A stretch of 64,000 nt of DNA from Streptomyces sp. Je 1-369 (GTDB taxonomy: Bacteria; Actinomycetota; Actinomycetes; Streptomycetales; Streptomycetaceae), in assembly GCF_026810505.1 (NCBI RefSeq), contig NZ_CP101750.1:1331448-1395447 (forward strand). The letters run 5' to 3'. The first letter of the stretch is position 1. Every line of letters begins with the position of its first letter. This document shows positions 7,932 through 19,992 of the stretch, piece by piece. The notes under the pieces are model-generated. The model was not told where the DNA came from. It searched no databases and saw only the letters and a list, made by a program, of their open reading frames with translations. A program made the translations under genes and the position numbers.

Positions 7932-9958
7932 ATGACGCCAGCTGCACGGACGACCGCTGCCGCCGCCGTACCCGTACCCGTACCCGTCCTCGACGTCCGA
8001 CCCGCGGTCGACGGCGGCCGCCGCCCGGCGAAGGCCGTCCCGGGTGAGACCTTCGAGGTCACGGCGACCGTCTTCGCCGAGGGTCACGCGGCGGTCGGCG
8101 CCGACGTCGTGCTGCTCGGTCCCGGCGGACGCCGCGGGCCGTGGACACCGATGCGTGAACTCGCCCCGGGCAGCGACCGCTGGGGCGCGGACGTCACTCC
8201 GGACGCCGAGGGGCGGTGGACCTTCCACGTGGAGGCCTGGACGGACCCCGTGACGCAGTGGCGGCACGCAGCCGGGATCAAGGTGCCCGCGGGCATCGAC
8301 GCCGGGCTGGTGCTCGAGGAGGGCGTGCTGCTGTACGAGCGGGCGGCGCGCGGCGTCCCGGCGGGCCCGGCGCGGCAGACGCTGCTTGTCGCGGTCGCCG
8401 CGCTTCAGGACGAGGAGCAGTCGCCGGGCGCACGCCTGGCGGCCGCGCTCACTCCGGAGGTGGACGCGGTCCTCGCGCGGTACCCGCTGCGCGAGCGGGT
8501 CTCCCGTTCGCGGGCCATGCCCCTGCTCGTGGAGCGGGAGCGCGCGCTCTTCGGGTCCTGGTACGAGTTCTTCCCGCGGTCGGAGGGCGCCGTCGTCGAG
8601 GAGGGGGCGCCGCCCGTCCCGGGGACGTTCCGCACCGCGGCCGAGCGGCTGCCCGCGATCGCGGGGATGGGCTTCGACGTCGTCTATCTGCCGCCGGTCC
8701 ACCCCATCGGCACGACGTTCCGCAAGGGTCCGGACAACGCGCTGTCCGCCGGTCCCGACGACGTCGGTGTGCCGTGGGCGATCGGTTCGCCGGAGGGCGG
8801 GCACGACGCCGTCCATCCGGATCTGGGCACGCTCGACGACTTCGACGCGTTCGTGCGCCGCGCCACCGAGCTGGGTCTCGAAGTCGCCCTCGACTTCGCG
8901 CTCCAGTGCTCCCCCGACCACCCGTGGGTGGAGAAGCACCCCGAGTGGTTCGCCCACCGTCCCGACGGTTCCATCGCGTACGCGGAGAACCCGCCGAAGA
9001 AGTACCAGGACATCCATCCGATCGCTTTCGACGAGGATCTGCCGGGTCTGGTCGCGGAGACAGTGCGGCTGCTGCGGTTCTGGATGGGGCACGGCGTACG
9101 TGTCTTCCGCGTCGACAACCCGCACACCAAGCCCGTGGCGTTCTGGGACCGGGTGCTCGCCGAGGTCAACGCGAGCGACCCGGACGTTGTCTTCCTCGCG
9201 GAGGCCTTCACCCGGCCCCCCGTCATGCGCGCCCTCGCCCAGGCCGGTTTCCAGCAGTCCTACACGTATTTCACCTGGCGGAACACCAAGCAGGAGCTCA
9301 CCGAGTACCTGACCGAGCTCTCCGTGGAGACCGCCGCGTATCTGCGCCCGAATCTGTTCGTGAACACGCCGGACATCCTGCCCGGTTACCTCCAGGACGG
9401 CGGCCGCGCCGCCTTCGAGGTACGGGCCGTGCTGGCCGCGACGCTCGCGCCGAGCTGGGGCATGTACGCCGGGTTCGAGCTGTGCGAGAACACCCCGGCG
9501 CGTGCGGGCAGCGAGGACTACCTGCACTCGGAGAAGTACCAACTGCGCCCGCGCGACTGGGAGTACGCGGAGCGGGCGGGCTACTCCCTCGCGCCGCTGA
9601 TCACCACGCTGAACCGGTTCCGGCGCGAGCATCCCGCGCTGCGACAGCTCAGGAACCTCCGGTTCCACGAGGCCGACAACGACGCGGTCATCGTCTACAG
9701 CAAGCGCGCCGGACACGACACGGTGCTCGTGGTCGTCAATCTCGACCCCCACCACACCCAGGAGGCCACGGTCACGCTGGACATGCCGCAACTCGGCCTC
9801 GACCGGCACGAGTCGGTGCCGGTGCGCGACGAGCTCACCGGCGAGACCTACCACTGGGGCAGGGCCAACTACGTGCGCCTGGAACCCGGCCGCACGCCCG
9901 CGCACCTCTTCACGGTCCTGCGACCGTCCTCACCGTTGATCGGAGGGTCACCCACACC

Positions 9959-9962
<4 letters not shown>
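7932..9962 (+). CDS. glgE: GlgE, alpha-1,4-glucan:maltose-1-phosphate maltosyltransferase
   Basis: A 676-residue enzyme that transfers maltosyl units from maltose 1-phosphate to growing alpha-1,4-glucan. An N-terminal Ig-like domain (about 20-130) and helical insert precede the GH13_3 barrel. The signature RVDNPHTKP supplies the nucleophile Asp395, and [10 protein letters not shown] the Glu424; both agree with the known GlgE active site to within one residue. Phosphate-binding context [11 protein letters not shown] is present. ATG 7932 has AGGAGGG just upstream. The first codons contain a Val-Pro hexanucleotide repeat. The stop overlaps the treS start (ATGA at 9959-9962). Operon order glgE-treS-mak-glgB matches the Streptomyces GlgE pathway. 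Confidence 0.96.
7968..7985. repeat. Hexanucleotide tandem repeat (GTACCC)x3 inside glgE
   Basis: Three perfect copies of GTACCC encode Val-Pro-Val-Pro-Val-Pro near residue 13 of GlgE. The unit is a multiple of three, so copy-number change would alter only the length of the flexible N-terminus. Confidence 0.8.
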
Positions 9963-11692
<1,730 letters not shown>

Positions 11693-11705
11693 AGGGACGT
11701 GTCGC

Positions 11706-13046
11706 ATGCTCAAGACCGCTACGCAGTCGCGCGAAAGCCTCAGCCCGCCGCTGCTGCTCACGTCGCTGGCCGGAGTGCTTCAGAAGTGGCTGCCCGAACA
11801 GCGGTGGTTCGCCGGCAAGGGACTGCCCGTCACTGAGCTCGCCGTGGTGTCGATGACCGAGCTGCACCCGGGCTGCCTGCACCTGCTGATCCGCTCCCGG
11901 CACGCCGGGTCCCGCGACGACTGCTACCAGCTGCTCCTCGGCGTGCGCAGGGACCTGCCGCCGCGCCTGCACCACGCCGTGATCGGCCGCCCGAGCGAGG
12001 GCCCGCTCGCGGGCCTCACCGTGTACGACGCCCTGCACGACCCCCGCTCCGCCGCGCTGCTCCTGGAACGCCTGCGCACCCCGGGCACGGCGGGCCCCCT
12101 GCGCTTCGAACGCGACGTACAGACCGTGGTGCCCCCGAACCTCACGGCCCGCGTCCTGGACGGCGAGCAGTCCAACACCTCCCTCGTGTACGGCGATTCC
12201 TTCATCCTCAAGCTCTTCCGCCGCATCCAGTACGGCGTCAACCCCGACCTCGAAGTGCCGTGGGCGCTCGCCGGTCAGGGCTGCGCCCGCGTGCCGTCCC
12301 CCGTGGCCTGGTTCTGGACGAGCGAGCCGCGCAAGACGACGCTCGGCGTGCTCCAGCCGTTCCTGCGCGGCGCGACCGACGGCTGGACGCTCGCCCTGCA
12401 ATCCCTCGCGGCGGGGCGGGACTTCACCGACGAGTCATACGAACTGGGACGCGCCACCGCCGAAGTGCACCTGGCCCTCGCCCAGGTCTTCGACCCCGAC
12501 ATCCCGGACCGGCACGGCGGCCGTCGCCTCGCCGAGGGCATGACGTCGCGCCTGGACACCAGCGCCCGTCAGGTGCCGGCACTCGTGCCGTACGTGTCCC
12601 GCCTGCGCGCCGCCTACGACGCGGTCGCGGCGCGCGGTCCGGCGCGACCGCCCCAGCGGATCCACGGCGATCTGCACCTCGGCCAGGTCCTGCGGGCCGG
12701 GCAGCGGTGGTTCGTCATCGACTTCGAGGGCGAGCCCGCCCGCCCGATCGCCGAACGGCGGCGCGCCCAGGCGACCGTGCGGGACGTGGCGGGCATGCTC
12801 CGCTCCTTCGACTACGCGGCCCACGCCAGGCGCCCCTGGCAGCCCCGCTGGGCCCGGCGCTGCCGCGAGGCGTACTGCGCGGGGTACGCCGCCGAGGCGT
12901 CCTGGGACCCGCGGACGGAGGCCGGACTCCTGCGGGCCTACGAGACGGACCGGGCCGTGTACGAGGCCCTGTACGAGGCCCGGCACCGACCGGACTGGCT
13001 GCCCGTGCCCATGGCGGCGATCGCCCGTCTCGCGGAGGGCCGCTGA
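11706..13046 (+). CDS. mak: Maltokinase (Mak/Pep2)
   Basis: A 446-residue kinase that phosphorylates maltose with ATP to give maltose 1-phosphate, the GlgE donor. The N-terminal cap (about 15-130: LQKWLPEQRWFAGKG) is the Mak-specific intermediate domain. The C-terminal lobe is a eukaryotic-like kinase/APH fold with catalytic HGDLHLGQ (His320, Asp322) and metal-binding IDFEGEP. ATG 11706 lies 13 bp after treS. A second protein of this type is encoded at 56,497-57,987, making the pair useful for comparison. Confidence 0.94.
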   Translation: MLKTATQSRESLSPPLLLTSLAGVLQKWLPEQRWFAGKGLPVTELAVVSMTELHPGCLHLLIRSRHAGSRDDCYQLLLGVRRDLPPRLHHAVIGRPSEGPLAGLTVYDALHDPRSAALLLERLRTPGTAGPLRFERDVQTVVPPNLTARVLDGEQSNTSLVYGDSFILKLFRRIQYGVNPDLEVPWALAGQGCARVPSPVAWFWTSEPRKTTLGVLQPFLRGATDGWTLALQSLAAGRDFTDESYELGRATAEVHLALAQVFDPDIPDRHGGRRLAEGMTSRLDTSARQVPALVPYVSRLRAAYDAVAARGPARPPQRIHGDLHLGQVLRAGQRWFVIDFEGEPARPIAERRRAQATVRDVAGMLRSFDYAAHARRPWQPRWARRCREAYCAGYAAEASWDPRTEAGLLRAYETDRAVYEALYEARHRPDWLPVPMAAIARLAEGR

Positions 13047-13098
13047 CCTCACCGCCGTCCCCGTCGCCCGCACGCCCCCTTAAGGAGACCTGACACCC

Positions 13099-15336
13099 GT
13101 GGTCCTCATCGATACGTCCACCACCGCCCCCGCGCCCGTCCTCCGCGCCGCGGTCGCGCCCCTCGACGACGAGAGCCGCGGCCGCCTGCTGGCCGGCACG
13201 CACCACGACCCGCACGCCGTGCTCGGCGCCCACGCGGTCGCGGGCGGCGTGGCGTTCACGGTGCTGCGCCCGTACGCCGAGGCGGTGCGGGTCGTCGTCG
13301 AGGGGCAGGCCGTTCCGCTCCACGACGTGGGCGACGGCCTTTTCTCCGGTCTGCTGCCGCTCGCGTCGATTCCCGTGTACGAGCTGCGGGTGACGTACGA
13401 CGGCGTCGAGACCGAGCTCCAGGACCCGTACCGCTTCCTGCCCGCGCTCGGTGAACTCGACCTGCACCTGATCGGCGAGGGCAGGCACGAGGAGCTGTGG
13501 AAGGCGCTGGGGGCGCACCCGATGACGCATGGAGGCGTCGTCGGGACCCGCTTCACGGTGTGGGCGCCCAACGCCCTGGGGGTGCGGGTGTGCGGGGAGT
13601 TCTGCCACTGGGACGGCGCCGCCCACCCGATGCGCTCGCTCGGCTCGTCCGGTGTGTGGGAGCTGTTCCTGCCCGGCATCGGCGAGGGCGACCTGTACAA
13701 GTTCGACATCACCCGCCCCGACGGCACGCACACCCTCCGCGCGGACCCGATGGCCCGCCGCGCGGAGGTGCCACCGGCGACCGCCTCCGTCGTCACGCGG
13801 TCGACGCACGAGTGGTCGGACCAGGAGTGGATGGAGCACCGGGCGGACCGGCCCGTCCACCGCTCCCCCTTCTCCGTGTACGAGGTCCATCTCCCGTCCT
13901 GGCGCCCGGGCCTGACGTACCGACAGCTTGCTGAGGAGCTCACGGCTTACGTCTGTGACGCGGGCTTCACCCACGTGGAGTTCATGCCGGTGGCCGAGCA
14001 CCCGTTCGGCGGCTCGTGGGGCTATCAGGTCACCGGGCTCTACGCGCCGACCGCCCGCCTCGGCACGCCCGACGACTTCAAGTTCCTCGTCGACGCGCTG
14101 CACCGGGCGGGCATCGGCGTCATCGTGGACTGGGTTCCGGCGCACTTCCCGAAGGACGACTGGGCGCTCGCGGAGTTCGACGGGGGCCCGCTGTACGAGC
14201 CGGGGGACCACCGGCGTGCCGAGCACCCCGACTGGGGCACCCTCACCTTCGACTACGGCCGCACGGAGGTCCGCAACTTCCTCGTCGCCAACGCCGTCTA
14301 CTGGTGCGAGGAGTTCCACATCGACGGCCTGCGCGTCGACGCCGTGGCCTCCATGCTGTACCTCGACTACTCGCGCGAGGACGGCCAGTGGGGGCCCAAC
14401 GAACACGGCGGCAGGGAGAACCTGGACGCGGTGGCGTTCCTCCAGGAGATGAACGCGACGGTGTACCGCCGCTGCCCCGGCGTCGTCACCATCGCCGAGG
14501 AGTCGACGGCGTGGGACGGCGTCACACGCGCCACGCACGACACGGGGTACGGGGAGCTAGGCGGCCTCGGCTTCGGCCTGAAGTGGAACATGGGCTGGAT
14601 GCACGACTCGTTGGAGTACATCCGGCACGAGCCGGTGCACCGCCAGTACCACCACAACGAGTTGACGTTCGCCATGGTGTACGCGTACAGCGAGAACTAT
14701 CTCCTGCCGATCTCCCACGACGAAGTCGTCCACGGCAAACAGGCGCTGGTGTCGAAGATGCCCGGCGACTGGTGGCAGCAGCGCGCCAACCACCGCGCCT
14801 ACCTGGCCTACATGTGGGCCCACCCCGGTAAGCAACTCCTCTTCATGGGGCAGGAGTTCGCGCAGGGAGCCGAGTGGTCGCCGGACCACGGTCCCGACTG
14901 GGGTCTCCTCGACCCGGCGTACCCCGCGGAACCGGACCACAATGGGGTGCGGCGGCTGGTGCGCGACCTCAACCACGGGTACCGGGACGCGCCCGCCCTG
15001 TGGGAGCAGGACACGGTGCCCGCCGGGTTCGCCTGGGTCGACGCGGACGCCGCCCAGGACAACGTGGTCGCGTTCCTGCGGTTCGCCGCCGACGGGACAC
15101 CGCTCCTCGCCGTGAGCAACTTCTCCCCGGTCATCCGCCACGACTACGTGCTCGGCGTCCCGGAGTCGCCCGGCGTGTGGCGGGAGACGCTCAACACGGA
15201 CGCGGCGGACTACGGCGGCGGCGACGTGCGCAACACGGCGCCGCTGCTGGTTGAGCCGGAGCCCGCGGGCGCCTTCCCCGCCCGCCTGCGCGTCACGCTT
15301 CCGCCGCTGGCCACGCTGTGGCTGCGACCCGAGTGA
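13099..15336 (+). CDS. glgB: GlgB, 1,4-alpha-glucan branching enzyme
   Basis: A 745-residue branching enzyme. It has an extra N-terminal N1 domain (about 20-120, [11 protein letters not shown]), a CBM48 domain (about 130-230), then the GH13_9 barrel. The nucleophile is Asp414 in [15 protein letters not shown] and the acid/base Glu467 in [17 protein letters not shown] follows. It introduces alpha-1,6 branches into the glucan made by GlgE. The start is GTG 13099 with AAGGAG at 13082-13087, 52 bp after mak. The 3' end converges on a nucleotidyltransferase gene 17 bp away with no obvious terminator between them. Confidence 0.96.
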   Translation: MVLIDTSTTAPAPVLRAAVAPLDDESRGRLLAGTHHDPHAVLGAHAVAGGVAFTVLRPYAEAVRVVVEGQAVPLHDVGDGLFSGLLPLASIPVYELRVTYDGVETELQDPYRFLPALGELDLHLIGEGRHEELWKALGAHPMTHGGVVGTRFTVWAPNALGVRVCGEFCHWDGAAHPMRSLGSSGVWELFLPGIGEGDLYKFDITRPDGTHTLRADPMARRAEVPPATASVVTRSTHEWSDQEWMEHRADRPVHRSPFSVYEVHLPSWRPGLTYRQLAEELTAYVCDAGFTHVEFMPVAEHPFGGSWGYQVTGLYAPTARLGTPDDFKFLVDALHRAGIGVIVDWVPAHFPKDDWALAEFDGGPLYEPGDHRRAEHPDWGTLTFDYGRTEVRNFLVANAVYWCEEFHIDGLRVDAVASMLYLDYSREDGQWGPNEHGGRENLDAVAFLQEMNATVYRRCPGVVTIAEESTAWDGVTRATHDTGYGELGGLGFGLKWNMGWMHDSLEYIRHEPVHRQYHHNELTFAMVYAYSENYLLPISHDEVVHGKQALVSKMPGDWWQQRANHRAYLAYMWAHPGKQLLFMGQEFAQGAEWSPDHGPDWGLLDPAYPAEPDHNGVRRLVRDLNHGYRDAPALWEQDTVPAGFAWVDADAAQDNVVAFLRFAADGTPLLAVSNFSPVIRHDYVLGVPESPGVWRETLNTDAADYGGGDVRNTAPLLVEPEPAGAFPARLRVTLPPLATLWLRPE

Positions 15337-15353
15337 GGGACGGGCTCTGAGGT

Positions 15354-16079
15354 TCAGGGCCGCCAGCGCTGCGCGTACCCCTCCCGCAGCGGTCCGCCGT
15401 ACAGGTCGAGCACCTCTGCGACGGCGGCCGTCAGGGGTGCGGGGTCGGCGTGCTCGGCCACGGTCCGGTGGCCGTCCAGCAGGGCCTTGCCGCGCGCCGG
15501 GTCCGCGCTGAGCAGCCTGCGGGGCAGCCACTTGCCGATGCCTGCCCAGGCGTTGTGGTGGGCGGTGAGGAGGTGCGCCGCCTTGCCGAGCGTGAGGTCG
15601 GCGACGGAGAGCTGCTCGTACCGCTGGTCCGGCGTGGTGTCGGCGAGGTCGTCCATGAAGCAGGTGAGGGCGTAGCGGTCCCGTTCCCGTTCCCCGGGGG
15701 TGAGGGGAGGCGGCCCGTCGGCGAGCACGGCACGGGCCCGCGCGCACGCGCGGGCGAGATGCCCGTGGGGGTCCAGGACTGACAGTCCCTCGGCGTAGAC
15801 GAACAGGACCGTGCCGCGGCGGCGGCCCCTGTCCCACGCGAAGAACTCCGGCACGTCCGCGAGCGTGGTGAGGAAAAGCTCGGCGGGCCGTCCTTCGTGG
15901 CGTATCACTTCGCGGCGGCTGACGTCGGAGTCCGGGAGGAGGACGGCGATGTCGAGGTCGCTCGTCGCGGCGGCGCGCCCCTGGGCGGCCGAACCTCCCA
16001 GGACGGCGCCGAGAGCGCCCGGGAAGCGCTCCGCGACGAGGCGCGAGGCCTGGGCGGTGGCGCTGTTCTGACTGTTCAT
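15354..16079 (-). CDS. Aminoglycoside-adenylyltransferase-like nucleotidyltransferase
   Basis: A 241-residue protein of the Pol-beta-type nucleotidyltransferase superfamily. The metal-binding motif GGSAAQGRAAATSDLDIAV (residues about 28-46) has the GSx(10)SDLD form. A helical C-terminal domain (about 130-235) resembles that of streptomycin/kanamycin nucleotidyltransferases. It could modify an antibiotic or a housekeeping substrate. The C-terminal similarity is too weak to name a drug, so resistance should not be assumed. ATG 16079 is clear. It is divergent from the nar operon. Confidence 0.68.
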   Translation of the reverse strand: MNSQNSATAQASRLVAERFPGALGAVLGGSAAQGRAAATSDLDIAVLLPDSDVSRREVIRHEGRPAELFLTTLADVPEFFAWDRGRRRGTVLFVYAEGLSVLDPHGHLARACARARAVLADGPPPLTPGERERDRYALTCFMDDLADTTPDQRYEQLSVADLTLGKAAHLLTAHHNAWAGIGKWLPRRLLSADPARGKALLDGHRTVAEHADPAPLTAAVAEVLDLYGGPLREGYAQRWRP

Positions 16080-16121
16080 GGACGGTCATCGTGCCAGCGC
16101 ACGTGCGTGCTCCGGGTAAAG

Positions 16122-16157
16122 GGACCGTGCTGGTCCGGCCTTGCCCGGCACTGGTCC
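16122..16157. promoter_or_regulatory. Imperfect inverted repeat upstream of narG
   Basis: GGACCGTGC (16122-16130) and GCACTGGTCC (16148-16157) form an interrupted dyad about 160 bp before narG, inside the 235-bp gap shared with the divergent nucleotidyltransferase gene. It may be an operator for either gene. I did not find a convincing FNR or GlnR box. Confidence 0.3.
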
Positions 16158-16314
16158 GTACCAAGAACCGGAAAAACAACTTCTCGGTACAACCAACTGG
16201 CCGGAATGGATTCCACATCGCGGACGGGGCGGGAGGACTCTGAGCTCGTTCGTCGAAACACGCAGGCCGGATGTGACCGCTCCGGCAGGCCGGTCCCCGA
16301 GGGGAGTCCGAGGA

Positions 16315-19300
16315 ATGGGACGTGGCAGGGCGAAGGCGGAGCGTATCGCGGCGGATGCCGCAGAACGCCTTCTCGCCGCGGGACAGTTGCTGCGGAGGGC
16401 GCCGACGACGCCCGACGGCAGGGCGGTGTTCCGCACCGATCAAGACGTCAACGACAGCCCGTACCGCGACCGTTGGGCACACGACAAGGTGGTGCGCTCC
16501 ACCCACGGAGTGAACTGCACGGGTTCGTGTTCCTGGCAGGTGTACGTCAAGGACGGCCTCATCACGTGGGAGACGCAGGCGACCGACTACCCCTCGGCGG
16601 GCGCGGACCGGCCCGACTACGAGCCGCGGGGCTGCCCGCGCGGTGCGTCGTTCTCCTGGTACACGTACTCCCCGACGCGCGTCCGCTACCCGCACGCCCG
16701 CGGCGCCCTCGTGGAGATGTTCCGGGACGCCAAGCGACGCCTCGGCGGTGACGCGGTGGCGGCCTGGGCGGAGATCACGGGTGATCCGGACCAGCGGCGC
16801 CGCTACCAGTCGGCGCGCGGCAAGGGCGGCCTGGTGCGGATCGGCTGGGACGAGGCGCTGGAGATCGCGGCCGCAGCGCACGTGCACACGCTCAAGGAGT
16901 ACGGGCCCGACCGCATCGCAGGATTCTCACCGATCCCCGCGATGTCGATGGCCTCGCACGCCGTCGGAGCCCGCTTCCACTCCCTCATCGGCGCCCCGAT
17001 GCTCTCCTTCTACGACTGGTACGCGGACCTGCCGATCGCCTCGCCGCAGGTCTTCGGCGACCAGACCGACGTACCGGAGTCCGGAGACTGGTGGGACGCC
17101 GCGTATCTGATGCTGTGGGGCTCCAACGTGCCGGTGACCAGGACACCCGACGCCCACTGGATGGCGGAGGCGCGCTACCGGGGGCAGAAGGTCGTCGTGG
17201 TCTCGCCGGACTACGCGGACGCGACGAAGTTCGCCGACGAGTGGCTGCACCCGCATCCGGGCACGGACGGTGCGCTGGCCATGGCGATGGGGCACGTCAT
17301 CCTGCGGGAGTGCTTCGTGGAGCGGCAGGTGCCTTACTTCACGGACTACGTCAAACGCTTCACCGATCTGCCGTTCCTCGTCGCGCTCGACGAGCTCGGT
17401 CGCGGCGAGCCCGGCACGGGTGCCCGCGTGCCCGGCGCGTTCGTCACGGCCAGGGACCTGGACCTGGCCAAGGACGCCGAGGCCGAGTCGCGGCGCTGGA
17501 TGCCCGTCCTCCACGACGCTGCCACGGGCCGCCCCGCCGTCCCCAACGGCACCCTGGGCGACCGCTGGGGCAAGGACGGCGAAGGCCGCTGGAACCTCGA
17601 CCTGGGGGACATCGACCCGCTCCTGAGCCTGCTCGGGCACCCCGGCACGGAGACGGCCGACGTGGTGCTGCCCCGCTTCGACGAGGAGGGCGCCACCGTG
17701 CGGCGCACGGTCCCCGCACTGCGCGTCGACGGGCATCTGGTGACGACGGTCTTCGACCTGATGCTCGCTCAGTACAGTGTCGGGCGCGCCGGGCTGGGCG
17801 GCGAGGCGGTCGTGTCGTACGAGGACGCGGCCACGCCCTGCACCCCTGCCTGGCAGGAGGCGGTCACGTCGGTGCCCGCGCAGGCCGTCGTGCGAGCGGC
17901 GCGGGAGTTCGCCCGTACCGCGGAGCAGACACACGGCCGCTGCATGATCGTGATGGGGGCGGGCACCAACCACTGGTTCCACTCGGACACCATCTACCGG
18001 TCCTTCCTCTCCTTGTTGCTGCTCACCGGCTGCCAGGGCGTCAACGGCGGCGGCTGGGCGCACTACGTGGGGCAGGAGAAGGTGCGGCCGTACGCGGGCT
18101 GGCAGCAAGTGGCGACGGCGTCGGACTGGGTGCGTCCTTCGCGGCAGATGGCCGGGACGCCGTACTGGTACCTGAACACCGACCAGTGGCGGTACGAGAA
18201 GTTCACCGCGGACGCCCTGGCGGCGCCCACCGCGCCCGGCACCCTCGCGGGCCTGCACACCGCGGACCTCGTGGCCCGCTCCGTCCGGCAGGGCTGGATG
18301 CCCTCGTACCCGACGTTCGGCGCGAACCCCCTGGATCTGGGGCGGCGCCTGCACGAGTCGGGGGCCGACGCGACGGGCTGGGTGGCGGCCGAACGCGACG
18401 CGGGGCGTCTGGCGTACGCCTGCGAGGACCCGGACGATCCGGCCAACTGGCCACGGGTGCTCACCGTGTGGCGGGCCAACCTCATCGGGTCGTCCGCCAA
18501 GGGCAACGAGTACTTCCTCCGGCACCTGCTGGGCGCGTCCGACAACGCGAGCGCCGAGGAGGCGCCGCCGGAACAGCGGCCGCGTGAGGTGACCTGGCGG
18601 GACGACGCGCCGCGCGGGAAGGTCGACCTGCTGCTCGCGCTGGACTTCCGCATGACGTCGACCACGCTCTTCGCCGACCTCGTGCTGCCCGCCGCCACCT
18701 GGTACGAGAAGCACGACCTGTCCAGCACGGACATGCACCCCTACGTGCACGCCTTCTCGCCCGCCATCGACCCGCCGTGGCAGGCCCGCACCGACTTCGA
18801 GATCTTCCACGGCCTGGCCGCCGAGGTCGCCCGCCTAGCCGCCGGCCGCCTGGACGTGGCCCACGACCTGGTCGCCACCCCCCTGCAGCACGACACTCCC
18901 GGCGAGGCGCCGCCCGAAGGCCCCACAGGCCCCCGCTTCACCCTCGTGGAGCGGGACTACACGGCCATCGGCGACAAGATGGCCGCGCTCGGGCCGCTCA
19001 CCGGCGACGAGGGCATCACGGTCAAGGGCGTGACCGTGCGGCCGCTGCCGGAGATCGACTGGCTCGGCACCCGCTGCGGCACGGCGACGCGCGGCCCCGC
19101 ACGCGGGCGGCCGCTCCTCGACACGGACGTCAAGATGTGCGAGGCGATCCTCGCCCTGTCGGGCACCACCAACGGGCGGCTCGCCGCCGAGGGATTCGAC
19201 CGGCTCGCCGAGCGCTGCGGCGCCGACACGGGCCTCGGCGAGCTCGCGGCCTCGGTGGCCGAGCGGCGCGTCACGTTCTCCGACACGCAGGCACGGCCGG

Positions 19301-19992
19301 TGCAGGTGGGCGCGAGCTTCGAGTGGTCGGGCAAGGAGGGCCCCGAGCGCCGCTACTCCCCCTTCACGATCAACACGGAGCACTTCAAGCCCTGGCACAC
19401 CCTCACCGGACGCCAGCACTTCTACCTCGACCATCCGTGGATCGCCGAGTACGGCGAGCAACTCCCGGTCTACCGGCCGCCGTTGAACCTCCCCGCGCTC
19501 GGCGAGCAGCCGACGGCCGACCCGGACGGCGGACGCTCCGTGACCGTGCGGTATCTGACGCCCCACTCCAAGTGGTCGATCCACTCCGAGTACCAGGAGA
19601 ACCTGCTGATGCAGACGCTGGCCCGCGGCGGCCCCGTCATCTGGATCGGCGTGGCCGACGCCGCGTCGATCGGCGTCGCCGACAACGACTGGATCGAGGC
19701 GCACAACGCCAATGGCGTGGTGGTGGCCCGCGCGGTCGTCTCCCACCGCATGCCGCCCGGCACGGTGTTCATGTACCACGTCCAGGAACGCATGGTGAAC
19801 GTGCCCAAGTCCGAGGCGACGGGGCGGCGCGGCGGCGTCCACAACGCGCTCACCAAGCTCCTGATCAAGCCGACGCACCTGATCGGCGGCCACGCACAGC
19901 TCAGCTTCGCCCCCAACTACTACGGCCCCACCGGCAACCAGCGCGACGCGGTCACCGTCATCCGGCGCCGCTCCCAGGAGGTGCAGTACTGA
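16315..19992 (+). CDS. narG: NarG, respiratory nitrate reductase catalytic alpha subunit
   Basis: A 1225-residue molybdenum enzyme that reduces nitrate to nitrite on the cytoplasmic side of the membrane. The FS0 [4Fe-4S] ligands are His64, Cys68, Cys72 and Cys106 (THGVNCTGSCSW ... GCPRGASFSW). The Mo ligand is Asp234 in SFYDWYADLP, followed by QTDVPESGDWW. Length matches the NarG family. ATG 16315, with GGGGAG eight bases upstream, was chosen over an in-frame TTG 174 bp earlier because it gives a normal NarG N-terminus. The stop overlaps narH (TGATG). Cofactor is bis-MGD; expression in Streptomyces is usually tied to oxygen limitation or spores. Confidence 0.96.
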   Translation: MGRGRAKAERIAADAAERLLAAGQLLRRAPTTPDGRAVFRTDQDVNDSPYRDRWAHDKVVRSTHGVNCTGSCSWQVYVKDGLITWETQATDYPSAGADRPDYEPRGCPRGASFSWYTYSPTRVRYPHARGALVEMFRDAKRRLGGDAVAAWAEITGDPDQRRRYQSARGKGGLVRIGWDEALEIAAAAHVHTLKEYGPDRIAGFSPIPAMSMASHAVGARFHSLIGAPMLSFYDWYADLPIASPQVFGDQTDVPESGDWWDAAYLMLWGSNVPVTRTPDAHWMAEARYRGQKVVVVSPDYADATKFADEWLHPHPGTDGALAMAMGHVILRECFVERQVPYFTDYVKRFTDLPFLVALDELGRGEPGTGARVPGAFVTARDLDLAKDAEAESRRWMPVLHDAATGRPAVPNGTLGDRWGKDGEGRWNLDLGDIDPLLSLLGHPGTETADVVLPRFDEEGATVRRTVPALRVDGHLVTTVFDLMLAQYSVGRAGLGGEAVVSYEDAATPCTPAWQEAVTSVPAQAVVRAAREFARTAEQTHGRCMIVMGAGTNHWFHSDTIYRSFLSLLLLTGCQGVNGGGWAHYVGQEKVRPYAGWQQVATASDWVRPSRQMAGTPYWYLNTDQWRYEKFTADALAAPTAPGTLAGLHTADLVARSVRQGWMPSYPTFGANPLDLGRRLHESGADATGWVAAERDAGRLAYACEDPDDPANWPRVLTVWRANLIGSSAKGNEYFLRHLLGASDNASAEEAPPEQRPREVTWRDDAPRGKVDLLLALDFRMTSTTLFADLVLPAATWYEKHDLSSTDMHPYVHAFSPAIDPPWQARTDFEIFHGLAAEVARLAAGRLDVAHDLVATPLQHDTPGEAPPEGPTGPRFTLVERDYTAIGDKMAALGPLTGDEGITVKGVTVRPLPEIDWLGTRCGTATRGPARGRPLLDTDVKMCEAILALSGTTNGRLAAEGFDRLAERCGADTGLGELAASVAERRVTFSDTQARPVQVGASFEWSGKEGPERRYSPFTINTEHFKPWHTLTGRQHFYLDHPWIAEYGEQLPVYRPPLNLPALGEQPTADPDGGRSVTVRYLTPHSKWSIHSEYQENLLMQTLARGGPVIWIGVADAASIGVADNDWIEAHNANGVVVARAVVSHRMPPGTVFMYHVQERMVNVPKSEATGRRGGVHNALTKLLIKPTHLIGGHAQLSFAPNYYGPTGNQRDAVTVIRRRSQEVQY

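Noticed and set aside
7845..9905. Long minus-strand open frame opposite glgE
   Set aside because: Antisense shadow; glgE is fully supported by catalytic motifs.
15354..16079. Antibiotic resistance call for the nucleotidyltransferase
   Set aside because: The fold motif is clear but nothing identifies an aminoglycoside substrate.
16141..16314. N-terminal extension of narG from a TTG
   Set aside because: Residues before ATG 16315 do not resemble NarG, and a correctly spaced ribosome binding site supports the ATG.
16927..18810. Long minus-strand open frame opposite narG
   Set aside because: Composition (Arg/Val/Gly-rich) typical of a high-GC shadow; NarG motifs lie on the other strand.
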